Source: Notospermus geniculatus
Taxonomy: Eukaryota > Nemertea > Pilidiophora > Heteronemertea > Lineidae
Assembly: GCA_002633025.1 (NCBI GenBank)
Contig: NMRB01000068.1
Location: 243,359-307,358, forward strand
Reading direction: 5' to 3'
Length of the DNA stretch: 64,000 nt
Below the pieces are notes generated by a model. That model had not been told where the DNA came from. It saw only the letters and a program-made list of their open reading frames with translations, and searched no databases. A program made the translations under genes and the position numbers. This document shows, in pieces, positions 11,601 to 26,600 of the stretch; position 1 is the first letter of the stretch; the number at the start of each line of letters is the position of its first letter.

Positions 11601-14600
11601 CCTGTACATTAACTGTATTTCTGTGTCATTATGATCTCATCATAACCAGTCTAAATGAAGTTATCATATTAGTGTGACCACAGAGAAAGGATTATGATCG
11701 TATGATTTGCCATCTGTTACTGCATGTTGTTTGACAATTGAAGAGATATGATCAGCGTCCACTGGTGACATTGTAAAGACAAAGAGCCCTGTTACTGCCT
11801 TGGTTTCTTTGAAATGTGTAGTCCGTGGTATAAAAGAGGTCTACTGAAGCCGAAATACATTGACATTGCAAAACATGGTAATACAGAACATACTGTGAAG
11901 CAAAGTGATCTCGATCAATATACTGTCACAATAAACTTTACAACATGTACATAACCAGCAATGTAATCCCGGTGGTCCATTTTGAGAGTCAATGACAACC
12001 ACCCAGGCTTGGCGCAATCGCACTCTGCCATGTCTGCCCTGGGTGATGAAAGTATATTCTAATTCATTACTTTGATTGGTTTTGAATTGTCTCGGGTTGG
12101 GTGATTACATGCAACATTCATGGAGGCCTATTCTGTCGGGTCTGGGGATCACCTCAGAGGTCGGAGGTCTACATGTGGGGCCCCTGTCTTCTTTTGCCAA
12201 CTGATTCCAGACGCGGATCCAGGGGGGGGCAAAGCCGGCCCGTGCCCCCTCTATTTTGTGGAAAATCTTTAAAATTGACCGGGAAATTTTGAAATTTTGA
12301 AAAAAAGTTAAAATTTGACCGAGGTTTTCCACGATGTGCGCTGGCTGTGCCCCCTCTTTCCCATGATTCTGGATCCGCCCCTGGATTCTGATACAAAATG
12401 GAACTAGAATAAAGCTACCAGCAGTTTTTCAATGCGGCTAGGAAATTAGATGAATGGCGTGCTGTTGTACATACAACAGATTAGGCCTAGTGACAGTGTT
12501 GAATATGAATAATTTGAATGGATGGGAATGAGGAAGTATGTCCTTTTGTCATATTGTGTGCCGTCCATAGACATTAATGACACTGATTTATCGCGTGTTT
12601 CAAGCCTAACTACTAGACAACAAGGCACTGCGCAATTTGTCTAGTTTTCCACTTATGGCATTGGCCTTGCGTATGGTACAGAATAATTGCCCAAAATGTA
12701 CTTCATTCATGCCATGTAGGCCAACTGATTTCACTGCAGGCCTTTCAATCTATGGTGTAGACACAGTCTGGCTTCTGTTAGGTAATTTGTGGAANCCTGG
12801 GTGATGAAAGTATATTCTAATTCATTACTTTGATTGGTTTTGAATTGTCTCGGGTTGGGTGATTACATGCAACATTCATAGAGGCCTATTCTGTCGGGTC
12901 TGGGGATCACCTCAGAGGTCGGAGGTCTACATGTGGGGCCCCTGTCTTCTTTTGCCAACTGATTCTGATACAAAATGGAACTAGAATAAAGCTACCAGCA
13001 GTTTTTCAATGCGGCTAGGAAATTAGATGAATGGCGTGCTGTTGTACATACAACAGATTAGGCCTAGTGACAGTGTTGAATATGAATAATTTGAATGGAT
13101 GGGAATGAGGAAGTATGTCCTTTTGTCATATTGTGTGCCGTCCATAGACATTAATGACACTGATTTATCGCGTGTTTCAAGCCTAACTACTAGACAACAA
13201 GGCACTGCGCAATTTGTCTAGTTTTCCACTTATGGCATTGGCCTTGCGTATGGTACAGAATAATTGCCCAAAATGTACTTCATTCATGCCATGTAGGCCA
13301 ACTGATTTCACTGCAGGCCTTTCAATCTATGGTGTAGACACAGTCTGGCTTCTGTTAGGTAATTTGTGGAACATATTGTGATATTGAGAACTGTAATTGA
13401 TTTGATTATATGATTATGATATGAGGACGTATCATTTGGGGCCTTGTCAATTTCCAATTGTACTTCACAAAGTATGTTTAAACATGGGCGAGCTCCTTCT
13501 GGGGCTGCTCCGAGAACCACTCTAATAATTAGAGTGGTTCTCGGAGCAGCCCCAGAAGGAGTTTGGGTAGAGAGTGAGAGTGAGGCCTGGTTGCACCAGT
13601 CGTACTTAAGGTCGACTTCGTGCTCAAGCTAACCTCAAAGTCGTTCTCAACCTCAAATTCACAATTTGAAATTGCAATGGCAAATCATATTACTTAAACT
13701 TAACTTTGAGCATAGCTGGTGCAACCGGGCCTGAGAGTCTCGGTCCTAATTAATTAAGTCTACATGTGACAATTATCCTTTGTTCAACACAAAAGTATCA
13801 CACTTGGACTTGAATATGTTTATGAATACACATGTAGGAACCCTGGGCCCAAATCCATAAAACCTTGCTAGCTTAGTTGGTTGCTAGTTGTGTACATCGG
13901 CCTGTACAAACTGGGCACTTTCGCAGGCAACTAAGCCTAGCAAGGTTTTATGGATTTGGGCCCTGGTCTCCTGATCATAGAATAGGTCTACCCTACTGTA
14001 CAAGCATTCCTCCTTACTGACTAAATCGGTGTGGAATTGCCAGTGTTGAAGTTAAGGTACCGGAACACTCAATTATTTAGTGGTCTTGGCCTCAACCCAA
14101 ATGTTCTCCCCCTTATAACTGGTCGAGTTAAGGCATGTACAGTAAGGCTGCTGGTCCAAGCGCAGTGTTGAGGCAACATCTACCATCAAGTTCCAGTCAC
14201 TTCTTGATTATCTCAACCATGCTGTAGGCTAAACTCGGAGAAACTTGCTGACATGACTGACTCATGATTCATCAGCCTATCAACACATGATAATATCTGT
14301 CTACTTAGTCAGTTCACCCTTACAGCACTCATTGGGGTAGTCTTGACCCAACGATGCCGCCCAACACCCTAATGACACTGCTGGGCAATCAGCAGTCTAG
14401 TCTGTGTGTAAAAATGACACATTTATATGATGATTGGGATATCCATGCAATTATCCCTCATAAAATCATCATTTACAGAACCTCAATATTACATCCTGGT
14501 CGTATTAGTAACATTTCAGCAGTACTGAGTAATGCAGGTCCCACAGACTTCGTTAGTGGAGATTGTGGATGGGGAAGGCCATGTATTATTTTCAGAGGTT

Positions 14601-17600
14601 ACCCATATAATCTCAAAGTTGATTGAAATGGCAAAAAATGTCTTACATTGTATTGATTGAATGTAATTTGGTGAGACCCGTAAAGCTAGAAATCCAATGC
14701 ACTTGTTACTCTTCAAAGAGTGTACTTGATAGACCTTGGTTTTGTATTCTGTTATCACATCTCTGTCTCATATCCATTGTTTCCCCGAGTGTTATGCACC
14801 TCTTCTTGGCTAGAAGCCGAGTCTGCAACTAAAATGTGGATCATTCAAACCGTAAAACAAGAAATAACTTGGGTGATGAGTCTTAGTTACAGAAATATCC
14901 CATAGACGTTTACCCTTTATTTAGGACTCGTAACGGCCGTCGACGGCCGCCTAGAAACCCCTTAGACACCCCTGTGAAATTTCACAAAAATTGCATCTAA
15001 CTCCTTAAATATTATGCAGAACTTCAAGTAACTTACATCTCAATAATGATAGATCCTCAAGCTGGCCTGGGCCGGCCGATGCAAAGCGCCATCTTAACAA
15101 AGGGGTTGGGAACGAGCCGAATTCGGCAGGCCGGTGTAGGCCGTTATGAGGGGATCTGACCATACACTTTTTACCCACTGAAGCAACATGTCTGACTGAA
15201 CGTGCAAATGGATTTCGTTGAAACTTCTTGGAAGATCTGTAAACTACAACTACTCGTAGCTATTCTGTGTAATTGGGAAGATGAAGTCAAATCTCGGTGG
15301 ACCTGGCTCGTTATCGCTGTCTCTGTTGGTTTGATGTGTCCAATATTTCACTTGAAAAAAAGTGCAGAATCCTGCACAGCTTTGGAATTGGGTGATGAAA
15401 GTTGTCGGGTTTAATCACGTTGGCCGTTTATTATCGTCGGGAAAAGTCTTATCGTTGTAACACTGTCGCGATAGCGGAGCTGAAACATTACGTTTTACGT
15501 TACTTCTTTTCTGCTATAGGTTAGAATTTCCTATAATACGTATAAGGTACTTTTATCCGACACTCTTGCTGGTTATTGGAGTTGAGGTTGCCAAGCAAAG
15601 ACTTATCAGAGAAGCCACGCATTATGGACGACCCTGTGTGTGGGAACTTACGTGTGCTCATGGTTGTTCCTGTGGTGAGAGCGGGCAAGCTGGCAAAGTA
15701 ATCAAGTCAGCAGGAGTTGACTTATCATGACTTATCAAATTGCCTCGTTTCCATGGTAGGTTATCGTGGGAAAAAACTCCAATTCTGCTGTTATTTGTCT
15801 GCTCTGGTCTGCCAATTTGACTTGTGAGATTGAAATCTTGAACGAACAGTGATTGCCAAATTTGAACACCAGATTTGACAAATAGTCTGTCCTGTATGGT
15901 GTTGTACAACACTTCACTACTTTACTTGTCTGCCCATTGCTCAAGAAAAAATAGCCTGAATCTAACCTCACTAAAAATGTGAAAAACGATCCTTGTAGTA
16001 GTATGTACCATCATGTCTGATTCACTAATCTTCTGGTATCCCATTCCCCTAGCTTGCTGTACAGATGCCACCACATCGTCTGAAGTGCTTTCCATAGCTA
16101 ACTGTTCTTTCAACAACAGCAACATAACGCCAAGAAAAACAACTTAGGATCACATCGCCTGTTCTCATTGATCCCATTCTTACATTCATACTTACTTAGG
16201 CTGAGGCCATGCTCCCTTCGCTGTCTGGCATTCGAGCGACTCCATCTATGCATCACTGTCATATGAAACATGCCTTGGGTGTGGGATAACAACTTTCCTC
16301 TTCAGTCCAACCCAGCATCGACAATTTACCCGGATTAATTGCAGTGGTGTGTTATTGGTTTATCACTAACCACTCATGATATTTTGATTCTAGGAGTTTT
16401 TCAGTCCCCCTCAAATTCTGTCTCCGAGCTATTGGCTTCGTGTGTGGATTCCACTGGGTGAAAGTCACAGGAAAGCGGGCATCTGCTGAACAAGCGCCGA
16501 TCGCCATCGCAGCATCTCACACATCATTTTGGGATGGAATTGTGCCGTCGTGTTTTTCGGGCGAATTGTCAAGTGGGGTGTCAAGGATTGAGAATGCTGA
16601 GGCTGTCATCCTTGGAAGTAGGTAGTTGTGAGTTCACTAGGAGAGAGGGAGTGGTATAAACTGAGTGGTTTGAAAATTTGCCTAACCAGGGTGTTGGGTC
16701 ATTATTAGAATACAATCATTCATTGCCATCTCTGATGCTGCTCAGCTGGGCCCATATTCATAAAATCTCGCTAGGCTTTGCTAAAGTGCCCATGTACAGG
16801 CCAATGAACACAACTAGCAACCAACTGAGCTAGCAAGGTTTTATGAATGTGGGCCCTTGGGCCATATTTATGAAGCCTTCGCAACTTTGCGTTCACACAA
16901 ATCTAATTGTTCAGCTGCACGTGCCCTATTGTTCACTGACTGCCTTACAGTAGACTTCAATTGCGTGAATGCAAAGTTGCGAAGGCTTCATAAATATGGC
17001 CCCTGGTCGTTCGAACATTGGTCTGACCAATGTCAGTACAAAAGTCCCAGCAGATGAGGATGAATGTCAGGGATTCTAACTGATGTTTGAACTAACAGGA
17101 TATCCTGAACTAAAAGAATAATTGTCTGTCACTTGACTGGAGATGTCATGACTATACAATTCAATCTCCTGATCTTCAATTTATGATCATCTTCAGCATA
17201 GTCTGTTGATGTTTTGATCATTTACAGTAACACTACCAGTTCTTGCAAACTTGATGATATTCCATCTTGAAACATCAAGGGTTCATAAATCATACCACTA
17301 CGCCTTCTGAGTCTGACTATGCTCTGTCTAGAGTTGAGCATACTAGTAGTCCGAATGTGAAATGACCGTAGGCCTTGATATTTGGGGTGTACTGTAGTAG
17401 CTTAGGATATTTTGAGTTGGGGACTGATATTGAAAATGTTGATGCAGTGCAAATACATACAATTGTACCTTGCATGCTATTGACCATAACACCAAACCAG
17501 AATTCTCCATACCAGTTCCTTTTCCTCTCCCAGTGTCCCCTGAGTTTGTTCTGACAGAACTTCTGTTTATCATCACAATTTAACTATTGTTACTGAATTT

Positions 17601-20600
17601 TTGTTATACATTAGTTACTGAATTTTTGTTACTGTTACTGTTAATTGTAGTTACTTGTAGTTACTGAATTTTTGTTGTACATTAGTTACTGAATTTTTGT
17701 TATACATTAGTTACACTTCACTCATTAAGTTTTTTCACATGTAAATGCCACCGGTNGAACGACTGAGTTGTCTAGTTCCACTGCATGTAGTTGGGGTTAC
17801 AATTGTTCTACTTGAATAAAAAAGATGTGAAGTACATGATAATCTGCCCCATTTTGAATCCCGAATCATTCCAGTGGTGTCCTCTTTCATATGAACTGTG
17901 TGAAGTGGTCATCAGTGAGAAAATAGAGTTAATTGGTATTTATGGTAAATTTCCTTGGTTTGTTGCATTATGTACCGGGGTATGAAAATTTTTCACTGTG
18001 TCCACTATCTCCATGACTCATCTGCTGGCCGAAATGGCCGATATGACTCGGAATTGGGCAATCCTGTCTTGTCACTCTTTGCCGGAAAGATCCAATGGCC
18101 GAGATCCTGAGGATTGGGTGCGGGATCCAACAAGTCAAAATTGACTGGAGACTGAAGTCAAGACAGGATCGTGGAGAATTCTGTTCTTTGTTCTAAGAAA
18201 AACGGCCTTCCAATGTCCACCTGGGGGCTGAAGGCAGCTGTTGCTTCCTTCCCTCTCATATACATCATGTACCGTGCATTATTCTCCTGATTTGAGATAC
18301 TGTACCATGCCAGTAGGCCTGTGTTGGAGTTTATCATTGTTTGTGAATTGAAAATTTCACCGATGAGGCTATTCAGGGTCTTTTTTGTTGCGCAATTTGA
18401 AAGTGAAGCCGACATCAGCCAGAAATATTCCTGCTCTGATTGTGACCTGATTTGAGATCAGGCGATTCCTGGGCCAGTTCCTGCTTTGTCTACTCACAAA
18501 CTAAATTTACAGCATGTACCACACGGAACAAAAACTCCGATAATGCAGACAAAAGGAAGTGTGCCTGGTACAATGTCTTTCCAGCCGGGTGGGATCTGGC
18601 GGGTGTTGGGGTGCTTGCTCAATCTGTCACATTGTTTGGGGTCTTTACTTGTTTGGCAAGACAAAGGGGTGACATGGTATTGGGATATGTACAGGGTGGG
18701 CCAGAGAAATTGTCCCTCGAACAATAGCATTTCTATTGTTTCCCTATTGTTCAAGAGACACTTTTCTCTGGCCCACCCTGTAGAAGGACAAACATGCTCA
18801 AAACATTAGACCAAATCTAATTATTATGTAATGGGCATTCCATAACTGGTGACGTCAACCTGGCATGGGGCTTATTCATATGTCTGTATGGTTGGTTCAC
18901 TTTGGTCCTTGGGTATTGGGGGGGGGGGGGGGGTAGCCNGTAGCCAGTGAGAATTTCAAAATCTGATGAAAGGTCTAAAGGTAGGTGTAAAAAAGAGAGA
19001 AAATGCCCTGGTCTGGAGTGGGCCAGGGCCCATATTCATAAAACTACTTACGTCTAAGTGTGACACTTGTCTTTTGTGTTGAACAAAGGATAAAGTTTCA
19101 CACTTAGACTTAAGTAGTTTTATGAATATGGGCCCTGCACCACAATTTGGGCAAGTATATTGGGAACTGTCATATATTGCCATTAATACTGTGGTGTTGT
19201 GTTGAAGTTGCACTTGCTTGTTTTCCTGCATGATAACTTATACTAATATCGAATGACAATCTGGTGACGTGAACTGTTGGGCATTTTATAAACATCTGTT
19301 GCTTTTATTGAGAGACAACGGTCTTATTGTGCTCAATAAAAACAGAAAGGACAGCATTTCCATGGAAACCAAAGCAATGACATGTTACGTCAACAAACAA
19401 CTAGCACGTCCTTGGTTGATGACATAATCATGATAGTTATTAAGGTTTGAAATAAAATATCCTGTCTTTTCATTACACAGCCACTTCAGTCACATAATCA
19501 GTTGGTCATTTTACGTGTTATGTCATTCGTTTGTTTGTGTGTTTTTGCATGATCTTCTCTTGTCTTTTAGCCCATTTGAACTGATTCCAGAATGTTAGAG
19601 CCCTCCTTCTGAAGACAGGATACTTTCAGTTCAAATCATAGAAGAAATCATCCTCCCACAGCAGGGGTTTTTACCTTGCTCCTCTTCAGTGTATGAAGAG
19701 GCGTGAGACCAAAACCCTGCTATGGGAGGATGAGAAGAAATGCAACTTTGGGTGTCCCACATTGGGTGATTTCAAAGTTGGTTTTAAGATCGGTTTTACA
19801 ATGCTTTAATGCATTGTAAAACCGGTGTTAAAACCAACTTTGAAATCACCCAATGTACTCATGCTAAAGTTGAATCTTGAATTCACTATGAATCAAGTGC
19901 TCTTTGAAATTCACATTATTTTTGCTCTCTGCTTGTTAATTGTTGAATAATTTCCCCTTTGAGATCTATGTTTTGATTAGATTTTAAGCAGAGTGTAATT
20001 TGTCCCAAGTGGAATCGTTGCTAATGGTGATGATACAATACATTGAAATACAATTCAAAAATTTCTGGAATGATAGTTTGCTATGGGTTATTGTACTGCA
20101 TGATTTACACTGCGCTTGGTATTTTACAGTGGAACCTCTCTATTAAGGACACCTTTTGGACTGACTGATGGTGTCCTTAACTTAGAGGTGTTCTGATTAC
20201 AGAGGTCAGCCTGAATGGAAGTTGACTTCAAACCCATGAAAACATCGCTGTCCTTAATAAAGAGGTGTCCTCCTGGACCAGGTGTCCACAAAGAGAGGTT
20301 CCTCTGTATCTGCTTGTTGCATTTTCAGCATTTTAGTTGGAAAATCAATCAGTTTTCCAATGTAACTATCATTGTAGTCAACCATTGTCAAGTGTGGATA
20401 GGTTTAAACAGCCGCTCGTTCAGGCGTATTTTGAAACTAAAAACTGAAAAAGTGTAATGGGAGAATATGGTATGAAAATTTATGGAAATCCTCAACATTC
20501 GGATACTCCTAGAATGCGCTGACTGTTGAACTGATCCACACTGGAAATTTGGGTTGATGATTTGAAGACTCGTTCTTGCGGAACCATAAAATGCAGTTCA

Positions 20601-23600
20601 GAATGAACTAACATTATTGTATAAGATAGGCGGGAGAAATCAATTTATACTGTTGGATGATATTTTCAATATCGTTGGCACAGCTGGTCCGAACCAGATG
20701 TCACTGGACAACGGCGTGATTCTAGAACAAAGCAGCTTGGACATAATTGTCTGAGTGGTCTTATACATGTTATAGATAATTCATAGATTTGACAGCAGGG
20801 TGCTGTGGTTGTTTGCAAAACTCTGGGAAGATGCAACGTGGAAACTGTGAGAATCTCTTGTTTAGTAATTGAGGGGCTAAAATATTGTGATGTCACAACT
20901 TGGCCATATAGGTTGAGGACGTCTGCACTCCTCAGGTTTGCGGTCGTTATCCAGCAAGCAAATACCGGTAATGCCAAGCAGGCTATGCCGATGTATTGAG
21001 CCGCACTTAGCAGTGTTGGGGTGAGACCTGTTGGTACTTGTAGTGCAACCGTAAGCAGATTGTCAAGCATTTGTTTCATGAAAAGTATGAAATATCCGTG
21101 GTGAAATTTCAAAAGTAATTCATGTTAGTACTTATGTTCCAACAAGAGACATTGCTTTCCCTCGGGCATCGAGACATGTAAATTATGTCCACAGGTTTGA
21201 TAATCTTTGTTGGTCTTTTCAGAATTGATCAAATACACACAGCCTGTGTTTGTATCCCGGGAAGACCCCAACTCACGAATGAATACCATTAAAGAGATTA
21301 AGGCGCGGGCGCAGTCGGGCGGAAAATGGCCGCAGATTGTCATATTTCCCGAAGGCACTTGTACAAATCGATCTGCTCTGATCACTTTTAAACCAGGTAA
21401 GCTTTGAATCCCATCGAAAAATAAGTTTGGAATGTTCAGCTGGACTGTTGTAACTGAATAGTGATAGCTACACTAAATTCTAAAAAATGGTGTTGGAAAA
21501 TGGTCAGCTGAACTTATAAACCAGGTAAACTATGAACCCTGTTAGAAAAAAAAGTTTGGGGAATGTTGAGGTGGACTTTTGAACCAGTTGTAGTAAGTTC
21601 TGAATCCAAATGAAAAAAGTGTTTGGAAATGATCAGGTAAGCTTTGAATCCAGTCGGAAAAAAGTGTTGGAAAATGATCAACTGAACATTGACCTCCATC
21701 CCATGTGAGTTGAGAGAGTATTGAGTGAACATCCCGGTAGCATGTTGCGGAGTTGAGAAGATCTCTCGCTGGGCTATATTCAACTCGGTTGTTTGTTATT
21801 GATTGACGATATATAAAGGTTACCCCTGGATAGACACCTTTGAAATCTATAGTTAAAACCTCACTTCCATTGTTATAATTGAATATTGGATACAGGGCTT
21901 TATAATGCCTCAGCATTTGGTATTTGATGAACGAACTTCCTGCTTTGATCCTTATCTTCGTACCTGATCATAACATCTTGAGCTTGGTCCCCATGGAAAC
22001 TTTGATTGACAACTTGATGCTTGTCCCCGGGGCGTCCAGTTTTCTCCTACATAATTAATACAAAAGCCCACTTCTGTTCACAAAAGCTAATGAATGTCAT
22101 CACATTACACGTGATGCTCATCGCTTCACTCATAACTTATCTGTGAAATTCGATACCACCATGTTTGTTCTTTGACGCTTGCTGGCTGTGACTGTGATAT
22201 CGTTATGAAACCATTTCCTTCGTACACCTTTGAAATATAAAGCCAGAGGACAGACCCACGTCATCATTCCTTGATTGGGTGTCTTGGGATTTGGAAACAG
22301 GTGGCCTCCCATATCACAGTGTACCGGTATGACTATGACCCTGGGACGTCTCAAGAATACACTTGTGAAGTTGTGCATGTCCAGGTCTACGTCCTCCAAA
22401 CTTACAAGGTATTGGATTGCCCAGGCCTTCCTGGTTGGCTTGTTGTCATTGTCATTAAAAAATTTGGGATGGATCCAGTCTTAACGTAGAATAAACTGGG
22501 CTACCTAACCTGGGAATGCGAAGACCCTGGACATGATTTATGCCCGTTGTACACGTAGGATTTTTCTTGTACAAAAAATTATAAATGGGGCTTAAATGGG
22601 TGGTCACAATGCCTTTCAGCACGGCAATCGATAGGCTGTGACCGAAATCGCCCTTCATGTGCCTCATTTATAATTTTTAGTACAAAAAAATCCTACCGTG
22701 TACAACGGGCATTAGGTGTGGCAGATCTTCTGTCGTTACTGGACTCGGTTACCCGACTCGGCCTCAACATGCTTGGGTGGATTGTCCTTCTGTCAAAACA
22801 GATCAGTGAAAACANCATTACACGTGATGCTCATCGCTTGATTCATAACTTAATATCTGTGAAATTCGATACCACCATGTTTGTTCTTTGACGCTTGCTG
22901 GCTGTGACTGTGATATCGTTATGAAACCATTTCCTTCGTACACCTTTGAAATATAAAGCCAGAGGACAGACCCACGTCATCATTCCTTGATTGGGTGTCT
23001 TGGGATTTGGATAACAGGTGGCCTCCCATATCACAGTGTACCGGTATGACTATGACCCTGGGACGTCTCAAGAATACACTTGTGAAGTTGTGCTCATGTC
23101 CATGTCTAAGTCCTCCAAACTTGCAAGGTATTGGATTGCCCAGGCCTTCCTGGTTGGCTTGTTGTCATTGTCATTAAAAAATTTGGGATGGATCCAGTCT
23201 TAACGTAGAATAAACTGGGCTACCTAACCTGGGAATGCGAAGACCCTGGACATGATTTATGCCCGTTGTACACGTAGGATTTTTCTTGTACAAAAAATTA
23301 TAAATGGGGCTTAAATGGGTGGTCACAATGCCTTTCAGCACGGCAATCGATAGCCTGTGACCGAAATTGCCCTTCATGTGCCTCATTTATAATTTTTAGT
23401 ACAAAAAAATCCTACCGTGTACAACGGGCATTAGGTGTGGCAGATCTTCTGTCGTTACTGGACTCGGTTACCCGACTCGGCCTCAACAGGCTTGGGTGGA
23501 TTGTCCTTCTGTCAAAACAGATCAGTGAAAACAGTAATCTATCACATCCTATATGCATGATAGTTGATGATGTATTAAAGTTTAAAATGAATAGATTCCT

Positions 23601-26600
23601 CCCTCAATTGTTAAACCTAATACATTAGCGCTGCTTGTGTTGTATTGTATTGTGATTTTCTCTCGATATGGATCATCCTAAATATAATGCGATTTTGATA
23701 TAGGCCTGTGTATATGGATCAACAAGAGTTTAATTAGCCCTTGGGTGATTTACCTAATTCCATTGTTCGGCCTTCAGCGGATCAATTGAAAAGGTGCCTA
23801 TGAAAGTCTGTACCCGGGATTCATAGTCTTTGTGTACTGAGTTGTTTCTAGTGTTACTGCGTGAAAATATTCACCCTTTTACATCCTCAGGTTTTTTCGA
23901 CTACCGTTACTGGTTGTGGATCTGACATGAATTCTGATGACAAAAAGAACGAAAATATACAAAATTATTATATCAAAACAAATAACCGAAATTTGAACAT
24001 TAATTAGGCTCTTTAAGTTGTAACACACTAGTCCCATTCTGAAGCGTTGCTTTGTCCCCATATTGCATAACTTGCTTGTTTCAGGTGCCTTCTACCCTGG
24101 TGTTCCTGTACAGCCGGTCTGTATCAGATATCCTAATAGATTAGTAAGTATGAAACAGGTTTCCTGAGTACCATTTCATCACTTGATATTGTTACCACTT
24201 TCTGCTGTTAACCAGTTGGCCAAGGGCCAGACATTCAAACTCCATCACGAGCTGTAACTCTTCACTCCATTGTACCGTATTCTTCACCAAAGAGCAAAAA
24301 CAAACAAAGGGACACCATATTCAATTGTTTTGTTGGTTTTTCAGGACACAGTGACCTGGACATGGGACGGCCCTGGAGCGTAAGTACATCTTGCTCAGAT
24401 CGTTTGCCCATAGCAAAAAATAAAACATATATGTTGGAACAAAGTCCTTAAAAGAAGGCTATTCGTGTCAACCTGTCATACAGTACTCTGGACCAAAGTT
24501 GCAGCAAGGAATGATGCTGTCAAAGCAAGAATTTTCATGATGTTGGACTCTGGAGTCCTCGTAAATTAAACAGTCTGCCGTTGTCTAAACGACACCGTGT
24601 TTGTATTTGCAGGCTGCAGGTGTTCTGGTTGACGCTGTGTCAATTCCACAATTACATGGAAATTGAGGTAGGTTTGTTTGGCAATCACCCCATAAACTTC
24701 CCTGAGTGTGCTCATGGAGTCGTGTGCCTCTCATTCAACCTCTCAGAAGACCTTCTACCTCGTAAGCCACGGTCCCGACGTGGGAATGTCACTTAATGAA
24801 GGCATGCATGAACACAGTTCCGATGTGGAAAGCTGATTCCAAATTAACACCGATAAGTGTCAGGTCATTACTATTTCATAACAACATCATTTCCACAGCC
24901 AATATCTGCTCTGTTCTGGTTACATTATTCATTCATGGTAAACGTTGTGTTGTTCTCTACCTGTACCCTACCGGGTCTTGTTGACGCATTGATGGATTGT
25001 CAGTCTTGAGTGCTCGCTCCTGGTAATGCATGGTAACCACTTGTCAATATTAAAAGCTTTTTAACCCGTTCATTCACGTGTCTCTTCACTACATGCAGAC
25101 TGCTTTGTACTGTAGTACATCAAGTACGTTTGTACACCAATTCCCATGGAGAGACCTGTATCGAAATTTGCAACAATGAATGCTAATGGTGCTCTCTGTC
25201 GATAGCAAATAAGTAAAGTTGATATGAATGCAGGTGGAGAGCAGGGCCGACCGCACAGAAAGTCCGATAGTGATTTCGGTGCCTATTGGTGGTTTATTTA
25301 ATGGGAAAATGTGTTATAGCTAACTGCCGGTAGCACTATCAGACTTTCTGTGTGGTTGGCCCATGTCTCCTGCTGGAAATTCTGTTGTAGCCTTCATCAT
25401 CCCAAGGGGAGCGAGTCCAACATGGAATTGCCCTGGTATTAACTCAGGAACAGCAAGGCCTCATGCTACCACTCTGCTTGCTATCCAAGTAGCCGCAAGT
25501 ACATTTTCTCAATCTATAGACATTGCTTATGTTTTGTTTCTCTTTTCTTCAGTTCCTTCCAGTGTATAACCCAAGCGATGAAGAGATCGCAGACCCAAAG
25601 CTGTATGCTCGGAATGTGCGTGCAGTAATGGCAGAGTAAGCTATCATACTTTCTTTATGACTCTTCTGTATTGCGTCGTTCATCCATGCTGGCATTGAAG
25701 CCTATGTATGGCCATAAAGCTACTCTGATCCTGAGAGCTAGAGTGATCAACCAAGTTGAAACATCTGCATCATCAGTCATTTAAAACTTCATTCATAAAC
25801 TTATGCCTGATCAGCTGCTTAGCTGATAATGAAAGTTTCATTGTGTGTAATACCGTTGTTGTTTTTACCGTCTCCAGGGCCCTTGGCGTGCCGTACACTG
25901 ATCATACATATGATGACTGCAGACTGATGATGTATGCAGCCAAGCGTAACATGCCCATGACATCAGGTCTGGTAGAGTTCCAGAAACTGAGCAGGAAACT
26001 CGGGTAAGATATAACCCCTAGTGTACCAGATATCTGTCCTCTCCTCCCATACATATTGGAACAGAGATCCCTTTGACCAGTTGCCAGTAGACACAGTCAG
26101 CATGTCTGTTTGCTTTACCCCTCTCAAGTGCAAGGCAAGGTGTCTGTTTTTGCAGCTCCTGTTGCGTTGGTAGGGATCTTGGATCAGCTCACAAGAAGGC
26201 TTTGCCAGGCCCATGTCGAAGAAGGCCATCTAAAAAGGCCATTTTAAGCAAGCATTTAAGCCAGGATGACACTGAATTAACTCCATGTATATTGCGAGTA
26301 CATGTAGACTTAGACCATTGTAACTTCCCAATTGAAATATCATTGTCCATGTTTTTCTTCAGTATCAACTTTGATAACATGAAAGAACTGCTGGACAAAT
26401 TCTCCACCATTGCCAAAGACAAAGATCACATCACTCTTGAGGAGTTCGCCGATCATCTTGGCCTCCCCGCCAATGAAACGGTGAAACAAGTCTTCGATAT
26501 GTATGATCGGGTAAGATTTCTTGCTACTTCCCCTCCTTTGTGGAGTGAACAATTTCCACGACATCGGAGCATCTCCCTGCCTCTCCGGTCTCAAATTATG

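Noticed and set aside
20666-21112. 148-codon minus-strand ORF inside an LPCAT intron
   Set aside because: No recognised domain, no clear splice sites and no neighbouring exons; length is compatible with chance.
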